From: Clostridiales bacterium
GTDB lineage: Bacteria; Bacillota; Clostridia; Saccharofermentanales; Saccharofermentanaceae
NCBI GenBank assembly: GCA_017451265.1
Contig: JAFSPU010000008.1
Coordinates: forward strand, 120,258 to 184,257
Length of the DNA: 64,000 bases
Reading direction: 5' to 3'
Part shown: positions 55,421 to 64,000 of the stretch, piece after piece
Layout: every line of letters begins with the position of its first letter
How positions within the stretch are numbered: the stretch's first letter is position 1
The notes under the pieces: model-generated
The model's input: only the letters and a program-made list of their open reading frames with translations
Told to the model about the DNA's origin: nothing
Database searches by the model: none
Made by a program: the position numbers and the translations under genes

Positions 55421-56284
55421 TCAGATTTCCATTCTTCCCTCGAAGACCTTGGTACATGTGCCGGTCATAAAGACTGTCTCATCAGTATATCTGATGGTGA
55501 GATCGCCGCCGCGCAGCTTAACCGTGATGTCCTCGTTCTTGGGGCAGTATCCGTTAAGTACGGAAGCAACGGCAGATGCACACGCACCGGTACCGCAGGC
55601 CATCGTCTCGCCGGAACCTCTCTCCCACACCCTCATCTGTATGGTGTGATCATCGATTACCTTAACGAACTCGGTATTAACTCTCTCGGGGAAAATGGGG
55701 TCGAACTCGAACTTAGGGCCTATCTTTTCAAGATCCAGGTCATCCACAGACTCAACGAAAGTAACCGCGTGAGGGTTACCCATGGACACGCATGTCAGCC
55801 CGTAATCTTTGCCGTCAATGCTCACGGTCCTGTTTACGACCATACCGTTCTCATCGGGTTCGAGTGTTACGGGGATCTTAGCTGGCTCGAGAATGGCCGC
55901 ACCCATGTCGACCTTCGCACTTACGACCTGCCCGTTCTCCTCATGAAGCTCGAGCGTCTTGATACCGCTCTTGGTCTCGATAGTAATGGGATTCTTCTTA
56001 ATACCTCTTACGTCGTAAACATACTTACCTACGCAGCGGATCGCGTTGCCGCACATGTTGCCTTCAGATCCGTCCAAATTGAACATGATCATCCTGGCGT
56101 CAGCGACTTTTGAAGGGGCAATGAGGACCACTCCGTCTCCGCCCACTCCGAAATGGCGGTCTGACATTACTACCGCAAGTCTTTCAGGGTCGGCCACCAT
56201 CTTGTCAAAGCAGTCTATGTAGATGTAGTCGTTGCCGATGCCGTGCATCTTGGTGAACTCGACAACCGTTTTGTTTTCACTCAT
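55421..56284 (-). CDS. dapF: Diaminopimelate epimerase
   Basis: 287 aa. TKMHGIGNDYIYIDCF, MCGNAIRCVGKY (first catalytic Cys), and ETMACGTGACASA (second catalytic Cys). Converts LL- to meso-diaminopimelate for lysine and peptidoglycan. ATGA overlap with the cupin gene upstream. Confidence 0.96.
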   Translation of the reverse strand: MSENKTVVEFTKMHGIGNDYIYIDCFDKMVADPERLAVVMSDRHFGVGGDGVVLIAPSKVADARMIMFNLDGSEGNMCGNAIRCVGKYVYDVRGIKKNPITIETKSGIKTLELHEENGQVVSAKVDMGAAILEPAKIPVTLEPDENGMVVNRTVSIDGKDYGLTCVSMGNPHAVTFVESVDDLDLEKIGPKFEFDPIFPERVNTEFVKVIDDHTIQMRVWERGSGETMACGTGACASAVASVLNGYCPKNEDITVKLRGGDLTIRYTDETVFMTGTCTKVFEGRMEI

Positions 56285-56616
56285 ACCGTTGTTACCACCG
56301 CGAAGAAAATAAGATCCTTGTCACCCTTGTTTACGAGGCTGTGGCTCTCGTCCTTGGCGCAGTAATGAGCCTGTCCCGGCTCGAGCATCTCTACTGTATT
56401 TCCGGCCTCATCGACAACAGTGCCTTCACCCTCGAGAGCATAGATGATCTCCTGATTCTCTGTATGTGTATGAAAACCGATAGAAGCACCGGGGATGAGG
56501 CGGCCTCTCATGAACTTATTGGGACCGACATCGGTCATCTTAACGTTATATTCCTTCTCGCCGCCCTTGAAATTAGGCTTGGCTTCTTCCTGCATGCTTA
56601 AAAAATCTATGATCAT
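56281..56616 (-). CDS. Cupin-domain protein
   Basis: 111 aa. Single cupin barrel: GASIGFHTHTENQEIIYALEGEGTV (motif 1 with His, His and Glu), ending GQAHYCAKDESHSLVNKG (motif 2 with His). Metal site appears complete. Could be an isomerase or sensor; function unknown. AAGGAG box. Cotranscribed with dapF. Confidence 0.9.
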   Translation of the reverse strand: MIIDFLSMQEEAKPNFKGGEKEYNVKMTDVGPNKFMRGRLIPGASIGFHTHTENQEIIYALEGEGTVVDEAGNTVEMLEPGQAHYCAKDESHSLVNKGDKDLIFFAVVTTV

Positions 56617-56654
56617 ACTTATAACTCCTTATTTTTACTCACCTAATAATACCA

Positions 56655-59600
56655 TTACCCGAGAGTTATCTCGATACTTCTGACGAGGCCGCTTCTTATG
56701 GCTTCGACATCGTCACCGCTTATGTAGCTTCCCACATAAAGCTTGCCGTCAAGCGTGATGCCCGTGACGGAATACTGACCCGGGATGTAGTCTTTACGGG
56801 AAGGAAGCCTGTAGGTAACAGACACAGTCCCCAGAAGCTTTGCCTTTACCGTAAGGCTGTCGCCAACCAGATACGAAGGGATGAGAGGCTTTGGCGCGAA
56901 CACAAGGCCTTCGCTGTCTGAATAAGTGAATATCTCCTTTCCGAACATCATGGTCTGGTACATATCGATGAGCTCGGCGGTGGAACCGGACAGCCTCGCC
57001 ACGAAACCGCGGCCGTGTATTTCCGGATCGGGGTTCGCCGAAGACGCAATGAATGAGGAATTCTCCAGAGTAGATCTGCCGTAGACCTGAGGATCCAGGA
57101 AACATACCGCACAGGTCCTGAAGTCTTCGATAAACTCCTTATACATTCCGTTTTTGATAAGCTCGAGAAGATACTTGTATTCCATATGAAGCCAGATCGA
57201 CTCGTTCTCGAGCCAGCCCGGCGTAAACGCCCTGCAGCGCCCGATCTCGAATGAAGCACCTTCAAGAGACTCATTGACCTTATACATCTTAAGCTTCTCA
57301 TCATAAAGTCCGTCACGCACTTCGTTATACAGCATCTGTCTTCTTTCGTCGGAATGCTTGAGTCTGAAGTTATGCACATAGGATTCGAGAAATCTCGGGA
57401 TGACAACAGCCTTAAAAGCATTGACCGTAATGCCGTCGTTCTCCTCTTCATAATCGACTGCTTCGAAGGCAAAATATGAAGGCATTCTTCCGCCGCCGAG
57501 AGCCCTCGCCCTGGCGATACCGCGCTTCACAATCTGTCTCATGTTCATGAGCATTCCCTTGATAAAGGCCGCATCCAGATCCTCGCAGTCACCGGAGAAA
57601 CCGTCCATGGTATCCGCACGGTAATCCTCCTTGATATCGTTAAGGTCATTCCACGTCTGCATATCCTGCCAGCCGTTCAGATTCAGCCCGTGCACGGCCT
57701 TATACAGGTCAGCAACCTCGGAAGACAGTGTAACCTTGCCGCTTACAGGCATGGAATCGATCATGAATTCTATATAGCGCACGAGTTCCATAGACTCGTT
57801 TACAGAAGAGCCAAACAGGCCGGGAAGGCCGTTAAGCGCGTCGTACCAGCCGGGTCTTCCGCCTTCCATCTCAACGCCCATTCCATACGAATCGAGAGTC
57901 ATAAACTTTATGATACAAAGAAGCAGAAGCTTCTCACCTGCAGTTGCCCTGACGACCTCACCCATGGGATCGACCATGAGCTTGCCATTCTTCTTTTTGG
58001 CAGGAAGATCCTTGATCGGATGGTACTGCCTAAGGCCCTTGGGAGTCTTCTCATACCTTAAGCGGCGCGGGTTGACGAAGCACTTGGTGTCAAAATAAGT
58101 GCAGTCCTTCTTCCCCCAAAGCAGGTCATTCTTCCTGTCAGGGTACACGCGCAGATATGCCTCCACCAGATCCAGCGTATAGATCCAGTGATCAGTCCAG
58201 TAGCCTTCGCCGAACTCGGCGTTGATCTCAGGCACAGAATCAGACAGCGCGCTTTGAACGATGTCATCAATCTCATCCTCGCGTCCTAAGTCAATGAGCT
58301 TATCTGCAAGAGAACCGGGAGTAAAGGGCTTAACAAGAACCTCTTTTAAGGCAGGATCATAAAGCTCCGCCTTGTCCTCAGGCATAACAAAGCATGCCTC
58401 CGATATCTTAAGAGGATTGAAGCCGTCACTTTGGATGAGGCTTAAGAACATCTTGACGTTCATCTGCCCCGTGTAAGGCGTGAACAATACGTCGCATCTT
58501 CTGTTCTGACTGATATCTCTGAAGCTGGCATTGCCCTGCGTGAAGAACTCAGGGGCTATCGTGAAGTAATTGTAGTCACGCTCCATATCGCCGTGCTTGC
58601 GCGAATACATGTAAAAGACCTTGTTACCGAGCTTTATCGGGAAGCCACCGCGCAGGCAGTTATCGAGGTAAGACATGGCACAGTACGCGTCGAAAACAGG
58701 GTCTCCCGTCTTGGTTTCGATCGCGCTTATGATCTCGTCTGCCATGCCGGAAGCCTCGTCCCACTTTCTGTAAAAATAGGACACGGCACCCTCGGCTGCG
58801 ATCCTCTTTGCGAGCTCATCCGGCCTGCCCCTGCCGTCGGAACTGCCGTAAACCTCGAAGAAAGTCATGGTCTTTCCGGGAGCAAGCTCACCTTCCTGCA
58901 GGAAGAATGCGCACGGAACGGTATTGCTCGTGCTCTGCCTTCGGGAGCTGAAGCTGCCGTCAATGAAGCAGACGGGCTTAAGGTAAGATAGGTCGTAACC
59001 GAAAATGACCGCTGGGTCTGCGAAAACATCGAGAAGTGCGCTGTCTTCCGTGTAAGCCAGGGCGAAGTTACCGCGCGTTATCTCCTGCACATCAATGGAA
59101 TCCACTATGCTCGCCCTCACCTTGTAAAAAGGGATCCGCGTGCTAAGGTCCTCCACCTGCATCCAGGCCTTAACGGTCTGGCCGAGCTCCTTCTGGTCCG
59201 CCATGGAGACGCCGTAAGGATTAAGCGCAGGCATACCGTCCAGGACGCTCAGGTTCACAGGTTCCGTTCCCGTGTTAGTTATGCGGGCGATCCTCACGAG
59301 TGCCCCGAGCTTCTCTGAAGGAAGCGTCATGTAGAGGGCCTCCGTCATGATGCCGTCTTTCTCGTCCTCTACCGTGAATGTGTTGAACCCGATATACATG
59401 CGTGTTCTCGCGCCGTCATCGGAGAATGCCTCGCGGACTTTGCCGTCCTTCTTGATAAATGTGCGGAAGCCGTGTGTTCTTACGAGCTGATAAGCAGTAT
59501 GTGCTGGATAAAACTCCATGATGGAGTTGTCTTTGTTCTGAGTTCCGAATGAGGTTATCCCCTGCCCGCGGTTACAGTAAAAAGACCAGATAGGAATTCC

Positions 59601-59690
59601 TTTGCGCCCCGAAAGTCCGGGAAGGAAGCTGGCAAATACCGGCTTTTTTCCATAGTCGTCGATAATGTATCTTCTGTATTCATCAAGCAT
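56655..59690 (-). CDS. GH94-like glycoside phosphorylase
   Basis: 1011 aa, cytosolic, no signal peptide. N-terminal sandwich domain: KPVFASFLPGLSGRKGIPIW, RGQGITSFGTQNKDNSIMEF. Middle (alpha/alpha)6 region with GEGYWTDHWIYTLDLVEAYL, which I take as the catalytic-acid region, and C-terminal GRSTLENSSFIASSANPDPE. The order fits the COG3459/GH94 group and recalls the 1,2-beta-oligoglucan phosphorylases more than cellobiose phosphorylase; the exact substrate is inference. It would split beta-glucan oligomers with phosphate. GGAGG box before ATG 59690. Confidence 0.75.
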   Translation of the reverse strand: MLDEYRRYIIDDYGKKPVFASFLPGLSGRKGIPIWSFYCNRGQGITSFGTQNKDNSIMEFYPAHTAYQLVRTHGFRTFIKKDGKVREAFSDDGARTRMYIGFNTFTVEDEKDGIMTEALYMTLPSEKLGALVRIARITNTGTEPVNLSVLDGMPALNPYGVSMADQKELGQTVKAWMQVEDLSTRIPFYKVRASIVDSIDVQEITRGNFALAYTEDSALLDVFADPAVIFGYDLSYLKPVCFIDGSFSSRRQSTSNTVPCAFFLQEGELAPGKTMTFFEVYGSSDGRGRPDELAKRIAAEGAVSYFYRKWDEASGMADEIISAIETKTGDPVFDAYCAMSYLDNCLRGGFPIKLGNKVFYMYSRKHGDMERDYNYFTIAPEFFTQGNASFRDISQNRRCDVLFTPYTGQMNVKMFLSLIQSDGFNPLKISEACFVMPEDKAELYDPALKEVLVKPFTPGSLADKLIDLGREDEIDDIVQSALSDSVPEINAEFGEGYWTDHWIYTLDLVEAYLRVYPDRKNDLLWGKKDCTYFDTKCFVNPRRLRYEKTPKGLRQYHPIKDLPAKKKNGKLMVDPMGEVVRATAGEKLLLLCIIKFMTLDSYGMGVEMEGGRPGWYDALNGLPGLFGSSVNESMELVRYIEFMIDSMPVSGKVTLSSEVADLYKAVHGLNLNGWQDMQTWNDLNDIKEDYRADTMDGFSGDCEDLDAAFIKGMLMNMRQIVKRGIARARALGGGRMPSYFAFEAVDYEEENDGITVNAFKAVVIPRFLESYVHNFRLKHSDERRQMLYNEVRDGLYDEKLKMYKVNESLEGASFEIGRCRAFTPGWLENESIWLHMEYKYLLELIKNGMYKEFIEDFRTCAVCFLDPQVYGRSTLENSSFIASSANPDPEIHGRGFVARLSGSTAELIDMYQTMMFGKEIFTYSDSEGLVFAPKPLIPSYLVGDSLTVKAKLLGTVSVTYRLPSRKDYIPGQYSVTGITLDGKLYVGSYISGDDVEAIRSGLVRSIEITLG

Positions 59691-59764
59691 AGGAGCACCT
59701 CCTGTCTATACTTCTATGTTAGATGTGACAGGGGCTCTTTGTTATAAAATTAGTGTGAATTTTG

Positions 59765-60823
59765 TCAGATTGCGGGCAATTCTTTTTTCTTACCCTGCTT
59801 CAGCTTCCCGACGCCCTTGACGATCAGTCCGTTAAGAGCCTTAATGATCATCGCCGAGGCAAATGTAACCGCTAGTTCGATCGCGAAAAGAAGAAGGACG
59901 CCGAACTTATTGCTTATGTAAGGCTTCATTATAGGAGTAAAGCTATAGATAACCACATGGTGTGTAAGGAACACATAATATGAGATGCCGGACAGGAACG
60001 ACAGCACCTTACACTTGCACTTATTAAGATAAGGCTCGAGGTAAGAAACTGACACTACAAAGAAGAATGCACACGCCGTGATCATAAGCGAATTATTCAA
60101 TCCTAAAGGCCACTTATTCGCCGCAAAGAAGGTACAAACCGGAATCGATATGAGCATCATCTTTTTCGGGAACTTGATATAGAACTTCGCAAGATACATG
60201 CCGACAATAAACTCGTATGCCTTGGCAGGAAGAGTCATATAGACTGGCGGCATTGCCTCAGTGTAGTTGAATATATAAGCTACATAGATACTTGTTGCAA
60301 CAGCGAAGAACAGATACGGAAACCTGTTCACAAGATATCTGAATACGGGATAGAGAATATAAATGATAACCAGAACGCCGAGGAACCATTCACCGATACC
60401 GCTTGTGATGAGCTGTGCGCCGTTCTGACGCATATATTCATCCAGGCCTAACAAAGTATAGACCGTCTGCCAGTTCATAAGAACCTTCAGCCAGTTCTCC
60501 CCGTAGAATGCATATTTAAATATATAGAAGAATATATTAGTTATATAAACAGGAACGAGAACCGTCAGGAACCTTTTTAGATAAAACTCCCTCAGATTGA
60601 ACTCCTTGCTGTTGCTTAATGTAAGCCCTGCACCGGAAAGCATAAAGAATACTGCCACACCTAGTGTCGCGAAACTTATATTAGGTGTGGAAAACAAAGG
60701 AAAGATATCTTCTGAAGGATATATATCCTCTATTACCAGTTCCACCATCATGTGATAGTAGATGATAAATGCCGTGCATAGAACACGTAAAAGATCGTAG
60801 TACCTAATTCTCTGACCGGGCAC
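59765..60823 (-). CDS. Acyltransferase 3 family membrane protein
   Basis: 352 aa with about ten membrane helices. Start RIRYYDLLRVLCTAFIIYYH holds the conserved R/H of PF01757 (helix 1), and FFMLSGAGLTLSN fits the FFxLSG motif. Such proteins put acyl groups on surface sugars or glycans. GTG 60823 is taken, with GGAGG ten bases upstream; a nearby ATG (60840) is out of frame. It follows the fusion gene by 20 bases, so they form a pair. Confidence 0.88.
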   Translation of the reverse strand: MPGQRIRYYDLLRVLCTAFIIYYHMMVELVIEDIYPSEDIFPLFSTPNISFATLGVAVFFMLSGAGLTLSNSKEFNLREFYLKRFLTVLVPVYITNIFFYIFKYAFYGENWLKVLMNWQTVYTLLGLDEYMRQNGAQLITSGIGEWFLGVLVIIYILYPVFRYLVNRFPYLFFAVATSIYVAYIFNYTEAMPPVYMTLPAKAYEFIVGMYLAKFYIKFPKKMMLISIPVCTFFAANKWPLGLNNSLMITACAFFFVVSVSYLEPYLNKCKCKVLSFLSGISYYVFLTHHVVIYSFTPIMKPYISNKFGVLLLFAIELAVTFASAMIIKALNGLIVKGVGKLKQGKKKELPAI

Positions 60824-60843
60824 GCTTCCCTGTCCTCCATTCC

Positions 60844-63732
60844 TTAATTACCGGAAGACATTATAACAGCTTCTGAATACAGTGCCACGCCCTGTCTTAC
60901 ATTCGGGTGTATCCAGTCCAGAAGATAATCTGTCTGAGGAGCATGCATAACCGCATCCTCGATATACGGATTAGGATCGATATAGTGATCGCCGTGCGCG
61001 TCACAGAACTGCTCCAACGCCTCGGAATACTGTAAACGCCTTGAATTAACCTCCTCTAACGGAAGCGGGCTTACCTGATCTCCGTCAAATGAGATCCACG
61101 GTGCAATAAACCATATTGTACTGTCCGGAGCAATCTGCCTTATCTCTTCTTCGATAACCGCTATATTGGAAACATAGTCTTCAGCTGTTACTGCACCGAC
61201 ATCAGCATTATCGTAACGGACATCATTAGTTCCGATGGCGAGAACATAAACTTCCGCCGGCTGCAGATTATGAAGGTTATTTATCACATCCTGCGTAGTC
61301 CAGCCGCCGTAAGAAATATTCGCTATCGTTCCTATAATCTCATCCTCCAGAGGCTCATACCACGGCACTCCGCCGTTCTTGGTTCCATATGTAATGCTAT
61401 CTCCGATAAAGCAGACAGAATCTGCCTGTGTAACTGACTCAAAGAAAGCCGACTCTTCCATCTGCGGAGTGATATCCAGCGGATCACAGCTTCTTCTCAT
61501 GAAGCCGTTCTCATCGAACAGATAATCAGGCTCGATCATATCAAGTCTCATAGGCTCTCCGAGAACCACTCCGGTGATATGCTCATGAACCTCGGCCACT
61601 CTTGCCAGATCATCTACTGTCAGCAGACTTCTAAGACTCTCGTCAGTCATAATATCCCAGACTGGCAGAGGTCTGTAATTGCCATCAGCCTGAGCCGTCG
61701 TCCACATAGGGATGAGGCCTCCTCCGGTTATTTCATGTGTATCCGGATCGATGAACACCTCGATCAAGGCTGAAGCGTCACCGTTATACTCTCTGTAGAT
61801 ATTGGCATAGTTCCCGGGGCAGTATGCTGTAAATGTCATTCTTCCGTCAACTTCTTCCATGAATGCGGGCTGAACGGAATGTGAATGGTCACCAAGAATA
61901 ATGTCCGCACCAAGATCAATGAAAGTCTGTCTCCACATTGTCTGCAACTCATCTGCGTCATCAGTGAACTGCGTCCCCATATGAGGAAGCACAAGGATAA
62001 GGTCCGGATCAAGACTCCCACAGTACTCGAAATCATCCTCTACAATCTGCAAAGAGTGCTCGTAATACGGACTGTCAGTTCCGACTATCACGCCCGTCAG
62101 GGAGTCATACGCTCCCCCTTCAAAAAACTCGTCTTCTGTGTGGTAATTGATGCAGAAGGTGTAAGCCAGCACTGCAATCCTCATGCCGGAAACTTCCACA
62201 ATCTGCACGCGGTTCTGCTGTCTGTCAACTTCACCTGTATACGTTCCAATGTGCATGAGGCCGGCCTCATCAAGCACTTCATTGGTTCTGTAAGCAGCAT
62301 CAAGTCCGCTGTCGAGAAGATGATTGTTAGCGGTGGTAACTAAGTCAAATCCAGCCTGTGCAACTGCAGAAGCGAACTCATCAGGAAAATTAAGTCTTAA
62401 GTACTTTCCGTCACCGTAATTACTCGTGGTGTACCCGAGTTCTTCACCGCCCGACGGGCCTTCATACACTCCGATAGCGAGATCAGCTGAACTTATCTCG
62501 TCCGCTGTATACTCGAAAAGATCCGAAAAATCGTAACTGTCAGTTTCTTCATCGTAAGCTAGTCTTACCTGGTCCTCGAGAAGGATAAGGTCACCCGCAA
62601 AAACGATCCTTACACTGTTCTCAAGTCTTTCCGCCTGAATGTCAGAACAGATTCGGTATATCGGGTCGGTCGCTGATGAGTTCTGCAGATTATTCCCGCT
62701 CAAATCACCGGCAGGCATGTAATCCATAATGGAAACCGCAATAAATACAGCTGCCGCGAAGCCTGCGAAAACTCCTTCCGCAAGATGCCTGTACTCCCTA
62801 TACTTTTTATCAGGGGATGAAAGAAACCTGTCGAATACTGATGCAAATGCATCATTTCCGAATACCGCCAGAACAATAGCCGTAGCAACTGCTGAAGTCG
62901 CGATTATTATCCTGTAATCTGTAATTCCGAGTTTGTTAATACCCCATGTATATACAAATGTCAGAACCCTGTGAATTAGGAATACCGGAAGTGAATTTCT
63001 TCCGAGTACAGTAATAAAATTCTTATTTCCTGGTATCAAAGCGATAAGGCCTATGATAAATACGAAAGCAAGGATTATAAGTACCAGCCTGCCCGAGACC
63101 ATGTCCAACGATGAATATTGCATCATAGTAACGTCATTCTTGGAATAACCGAAGAATAAGTTAGCTGCCAGTGAACCTGCAATACCAATGAATAATAAAA
63201 ATATACCTAAGAATGGGGAGAAGAAATTACGTATCTTCCCAGCCTTCTCTTCAGTAAAGAATAATCCTGCTGCAAAGAATACCATGAATGTAAGAATCCT
63301 CATAACCGCAAAGCGGTTGCCAATATCGGGAAGGAACCCCGCAAGCAGAGAAATCAGAAGAAGCAATGGTAACGTATATAACTTACGCGGAATATAACGC
63401 GCTGTCAGTCTCCATACTATAAGGGCCACAAGGTACCAGCATATATACGCAGGTGCCAGCAGATCGATATATCCGAGCTGAACAAACTCACACAGGAGAT
63501 AGAAGCTCTGGAAAATAATAAACGCCGTAACCAGTTTGCGTATCTTCGGCGGATCGTGTGTAAAATGACCTGAAACAAATACAAAAGCAGGCATATGGAA
63601 TACATAGATAAGATACACGATCATATCTATAACTAATGCATCTGTAAAATCATAAAGGAAATGGGCAAATACCACGAGGATGATAAGAACACCCTTCAGG
63701 TTATCCCAATAGCTGCTTCTCGTATTACTCAT
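60844..63732 (-). CDS. Acyltransferase-CapA-SGNH three-domain envelope protein
   Basis: 962 aa. Residues 1-300: acyltransferase-3-like membrane domain (SSYWDNLKGVLIILVVFAHF; GRNSLPVFLIHRVLTF). 317-340: further helix. 370-690: CapA/PGA_cap metallophosphatase-like domain with VRIVFAGD (378-381), TTANNHLLDSG (479-481) and ILGDHSHSVQP (614-618). 770-962: SGNH/GDSL hydrolase with CFIGDSITYG (Ser779), GTND (834-837) and DWIH (939-942). All three motif sets look intact. The last two domains should face outside. No SD before ATG 63732; a TATAAT lies seven bases upstream. Likely glycan or polymer modification. Confidence 0.85.
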   Translation of the reverse strand: MSNTRSSYWDNLKGVLIILVVFAHFLYDFTDALVIDMIVYLIYVFHMPAFVFVSGHFTHDPPKIRKLVTAFIIFQSFYLLCEFVQLGYIDLLAPAYICWYLVALIVWRLTARYIPRKLYTLPLLLLISLLAGFLPDIGNRFAVMRILTFMVFFAAGLFFTEEKAGKIRNFFSPFLGIFLLFIGIAGSLAANLFFGYSKNDVTMMQYSSLDMVSGRLVLIILAFVFIIGLIALIPGNKNFITVLGRNSLPVFLIHRVLTFVYTWGINKLGITDYRIIIATSAVATAIVLAVFGNDAFASVFDRFLSSPDKKYREYRHLAEGVFAGFAAAVFIAVSIMDYMPAGDLSGNNLQNSSATDPIYRICSDIQAERLENSVRIVFAGDLILLEDQVRLAYDEETDSYDFSDLFEYTADEISSADLAIGVYEGPSGGEELGYTTSNYGDGKYLRLNFPDEFASAVAQAGFDLVTTANNHLLDSGLDAAYRTNEVLDEAGLMHIGTYTGEVDRQQNRVQIVEVSGMRIAVLAYTFCINYHTEDEFFEGGAYDSLTGVIVGTDSPYYEHSLQIVEDDFEYCGSLDPDLILVLPHMGTQFTDDADELQTMWRQTFIDLGADIILGDHSHSVQPAFMEEVDGRMTFTAYCPGNYANIYREYNGDASALIEVFIDPDTHEITGGGLIPMWTTAQADGNYRPLPVWDIMTDESLRSLLTVDDLARVAEVHEHITGVVLGEPMRLDMIEPDYLFDENGFMRRSCDPLDITPQMEESAFFESVTQADSVCFIGDSITYGTKNGGVPWYEPLEDEIIGTIANISYGGWTTQDVINNLHNLQPAEVYVLAIGTNDVRYDNADVGAVTAEDYVSNIAVIEEEIRQIAPDSTIWFIAPWISFDGDQVSPLPLEEVNSRRLQYSEALEQFCDAHGDHYIDPNPYIEDAVMHAPQTDYLLDWIHPNVRQGVALYSEAVIMSSGN

Positions 63733-63739
63733 GGATTTT

Positions 63740-63745
63740 ATTATA
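63740..63745 (-). promoter_or_regulatory. -10 box just before the fusion gene
   Basis: TATAAT on the minus strand, seven bases before ATG 63732 and four bases after the T-run of the tRNA terminator. No SD, so a leaderless start is possible. Confidence 0.45.
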
Positions 63746-63748
63746 CAA

Positions 63749-63774
63749 CAAAAAAGCACCGATAAATCGGTGCT
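63749..63774 (-). terminator. Terminator of the rRNA-tRNA operon
   Basis: AGCACCGA/TCGGTGCT stem with a four-base loop, then six T on the minus strand, five bases after tRNA-Asn. Confidence 0.88.
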
Positions 63775-63778
63775 TAAT

Positions 63779-63854
63779 TGGCTCCTCAAACAGGACTCGA
63801 ACCTGTGACATTTCGGTTAACAGCCGAACGCTCTACCGACTGAGCTATTGAGGA
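63779..63854 (-). tRNA. tRNA-Asn (GTT anticodon)
   Basis: 76 nt with encoded CCA. Acceptor TCCTCAA/TTGAGGA, D arm GCTC..GAGC, anticodon stem TTCGG/CCGAA around CTGTTAA, T arm ACAGG-TTCGAGT-CCTGT. Cotranscribed with 5S rRNA. Confidence 0.97.
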
Positions 63855-63862
63855 ATATAAAA

Positions 63863-63976
<114 letters not shown>

Positions 63977-64000
63977 TATGGTAGAAGGTTTTGTACCCTC

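Noticed and set aside
60844-63732. Poly-gamma-glutamate capsule operon because of the CapA domain
   Set aside because: There is no capB or capC next to it; CapA-like domains are widespread.

Overview
The window looks like the chromosome of an anaerobic, low- to mid-GC Firmicute of class Clostridia. The evidence is a SCIFF peptide with its radical SAM maturase, pyruvate phosphate dikinase, formate-tetrahydrofolate ligase, Veg, RemA, RqcP and an HPr-like Crh homologue, dimeric-type GlyRS, and GGAGG-type ribosome binding sites. I cannot fix genus or family from sequence alone. Coding density is high and most genes lie on the minus strand in tight operons with 1-4 bp overlaps. There is one intact insertion sequence; I see no prophage and no CRISPR array.

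Layout. 1-6.1 kb: a cut-off gene with a degenerate PP2C-like domain and a VVETP repeat tail, a DUF885-type lipoprotein and an acyl-adenylate ligase. 6.2-8.3 kb (+): radA and ispD. 8.3-15.7 kb (-): gtrA, ispF, a thioredoxin-like lipoprotein, mrp, a CmpB-type membrane protein, a methyltransferase, queT, an oxidoreductase, a sirtuin, and a trpS interrupted by an in-frame TGA. 15.7-16.05 kb: a 342-bp noncoding stretch with a terminator hairpin against the trpS ribosome binding site and three 33-nt palindromes. 16-22.8 kb (-): rqcP, recR, ybaB, an FAD oxidoreductase, dnaX, the SRP RNA and rmuC. 22.9-24.6 kb: an IS30-family element inside what was a divergent promoter region. 24.6-27.4 kb: small membrane protein, small unknown protein, FtsB/DivIC-like protein, a metzincin-like protein and a zinc-ribbon/HD protein. 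27.5-31.4 kb (+): PLP decarboxylase, the SCIFF system (scfA, terminator, scfB) and a fruK-like kinase. 31.4-35 kb: a dead C39-like protein, then a phosphatidylethanolamine operon (flippase-like, pssA, psd). 35-40.3 kb (-): two paralogous repeat lipoproteins, a two-component system and a small alarmone synthetase. 40.4-48.1 kb (-): AspT-type transporter, ppdK, glyS, and the conserved yicC-remA-gmk-rpoZ cluster. 48.3-56.6 kb (-): metallophosphoesterase, uvrC, Crh-like protein, Nudix hydrolase, veg, dead beta-lactamase-like protein, fhs, dapF, cupin. 56.7-63.7 kb (-): a GH94-like phosphorylase, an acyltransferase and a 962-aa acyltransferase-CapA-SGNH fusion. 63.8-64 kb (-): tRNA-Asn and 5S rRNA, the end of an rRNA operon that enters from the right.

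Themes. Much of the window is household metabolism: isoprenoid, phospholipid, one-carbon and lysine/peptidoglycan precursors, DNA repair, tRNA charging. Over this lie a set of envelope proteins whose catalytic residues are missing (PP2C-like, C39-like, class A beta-lactamase-like, thioredoxin-like). Several genes lack a Shine-Dalgarno sequence and carry a good -10 box exactly six or seven bases before the ATG, which suggests leaderless transcripts. The most unusual locus is trpS: a TGA codon separates its HIGH and KMSKS signatures, and its leader carries a strong intrinsic terminator just before the ribosome binding site.
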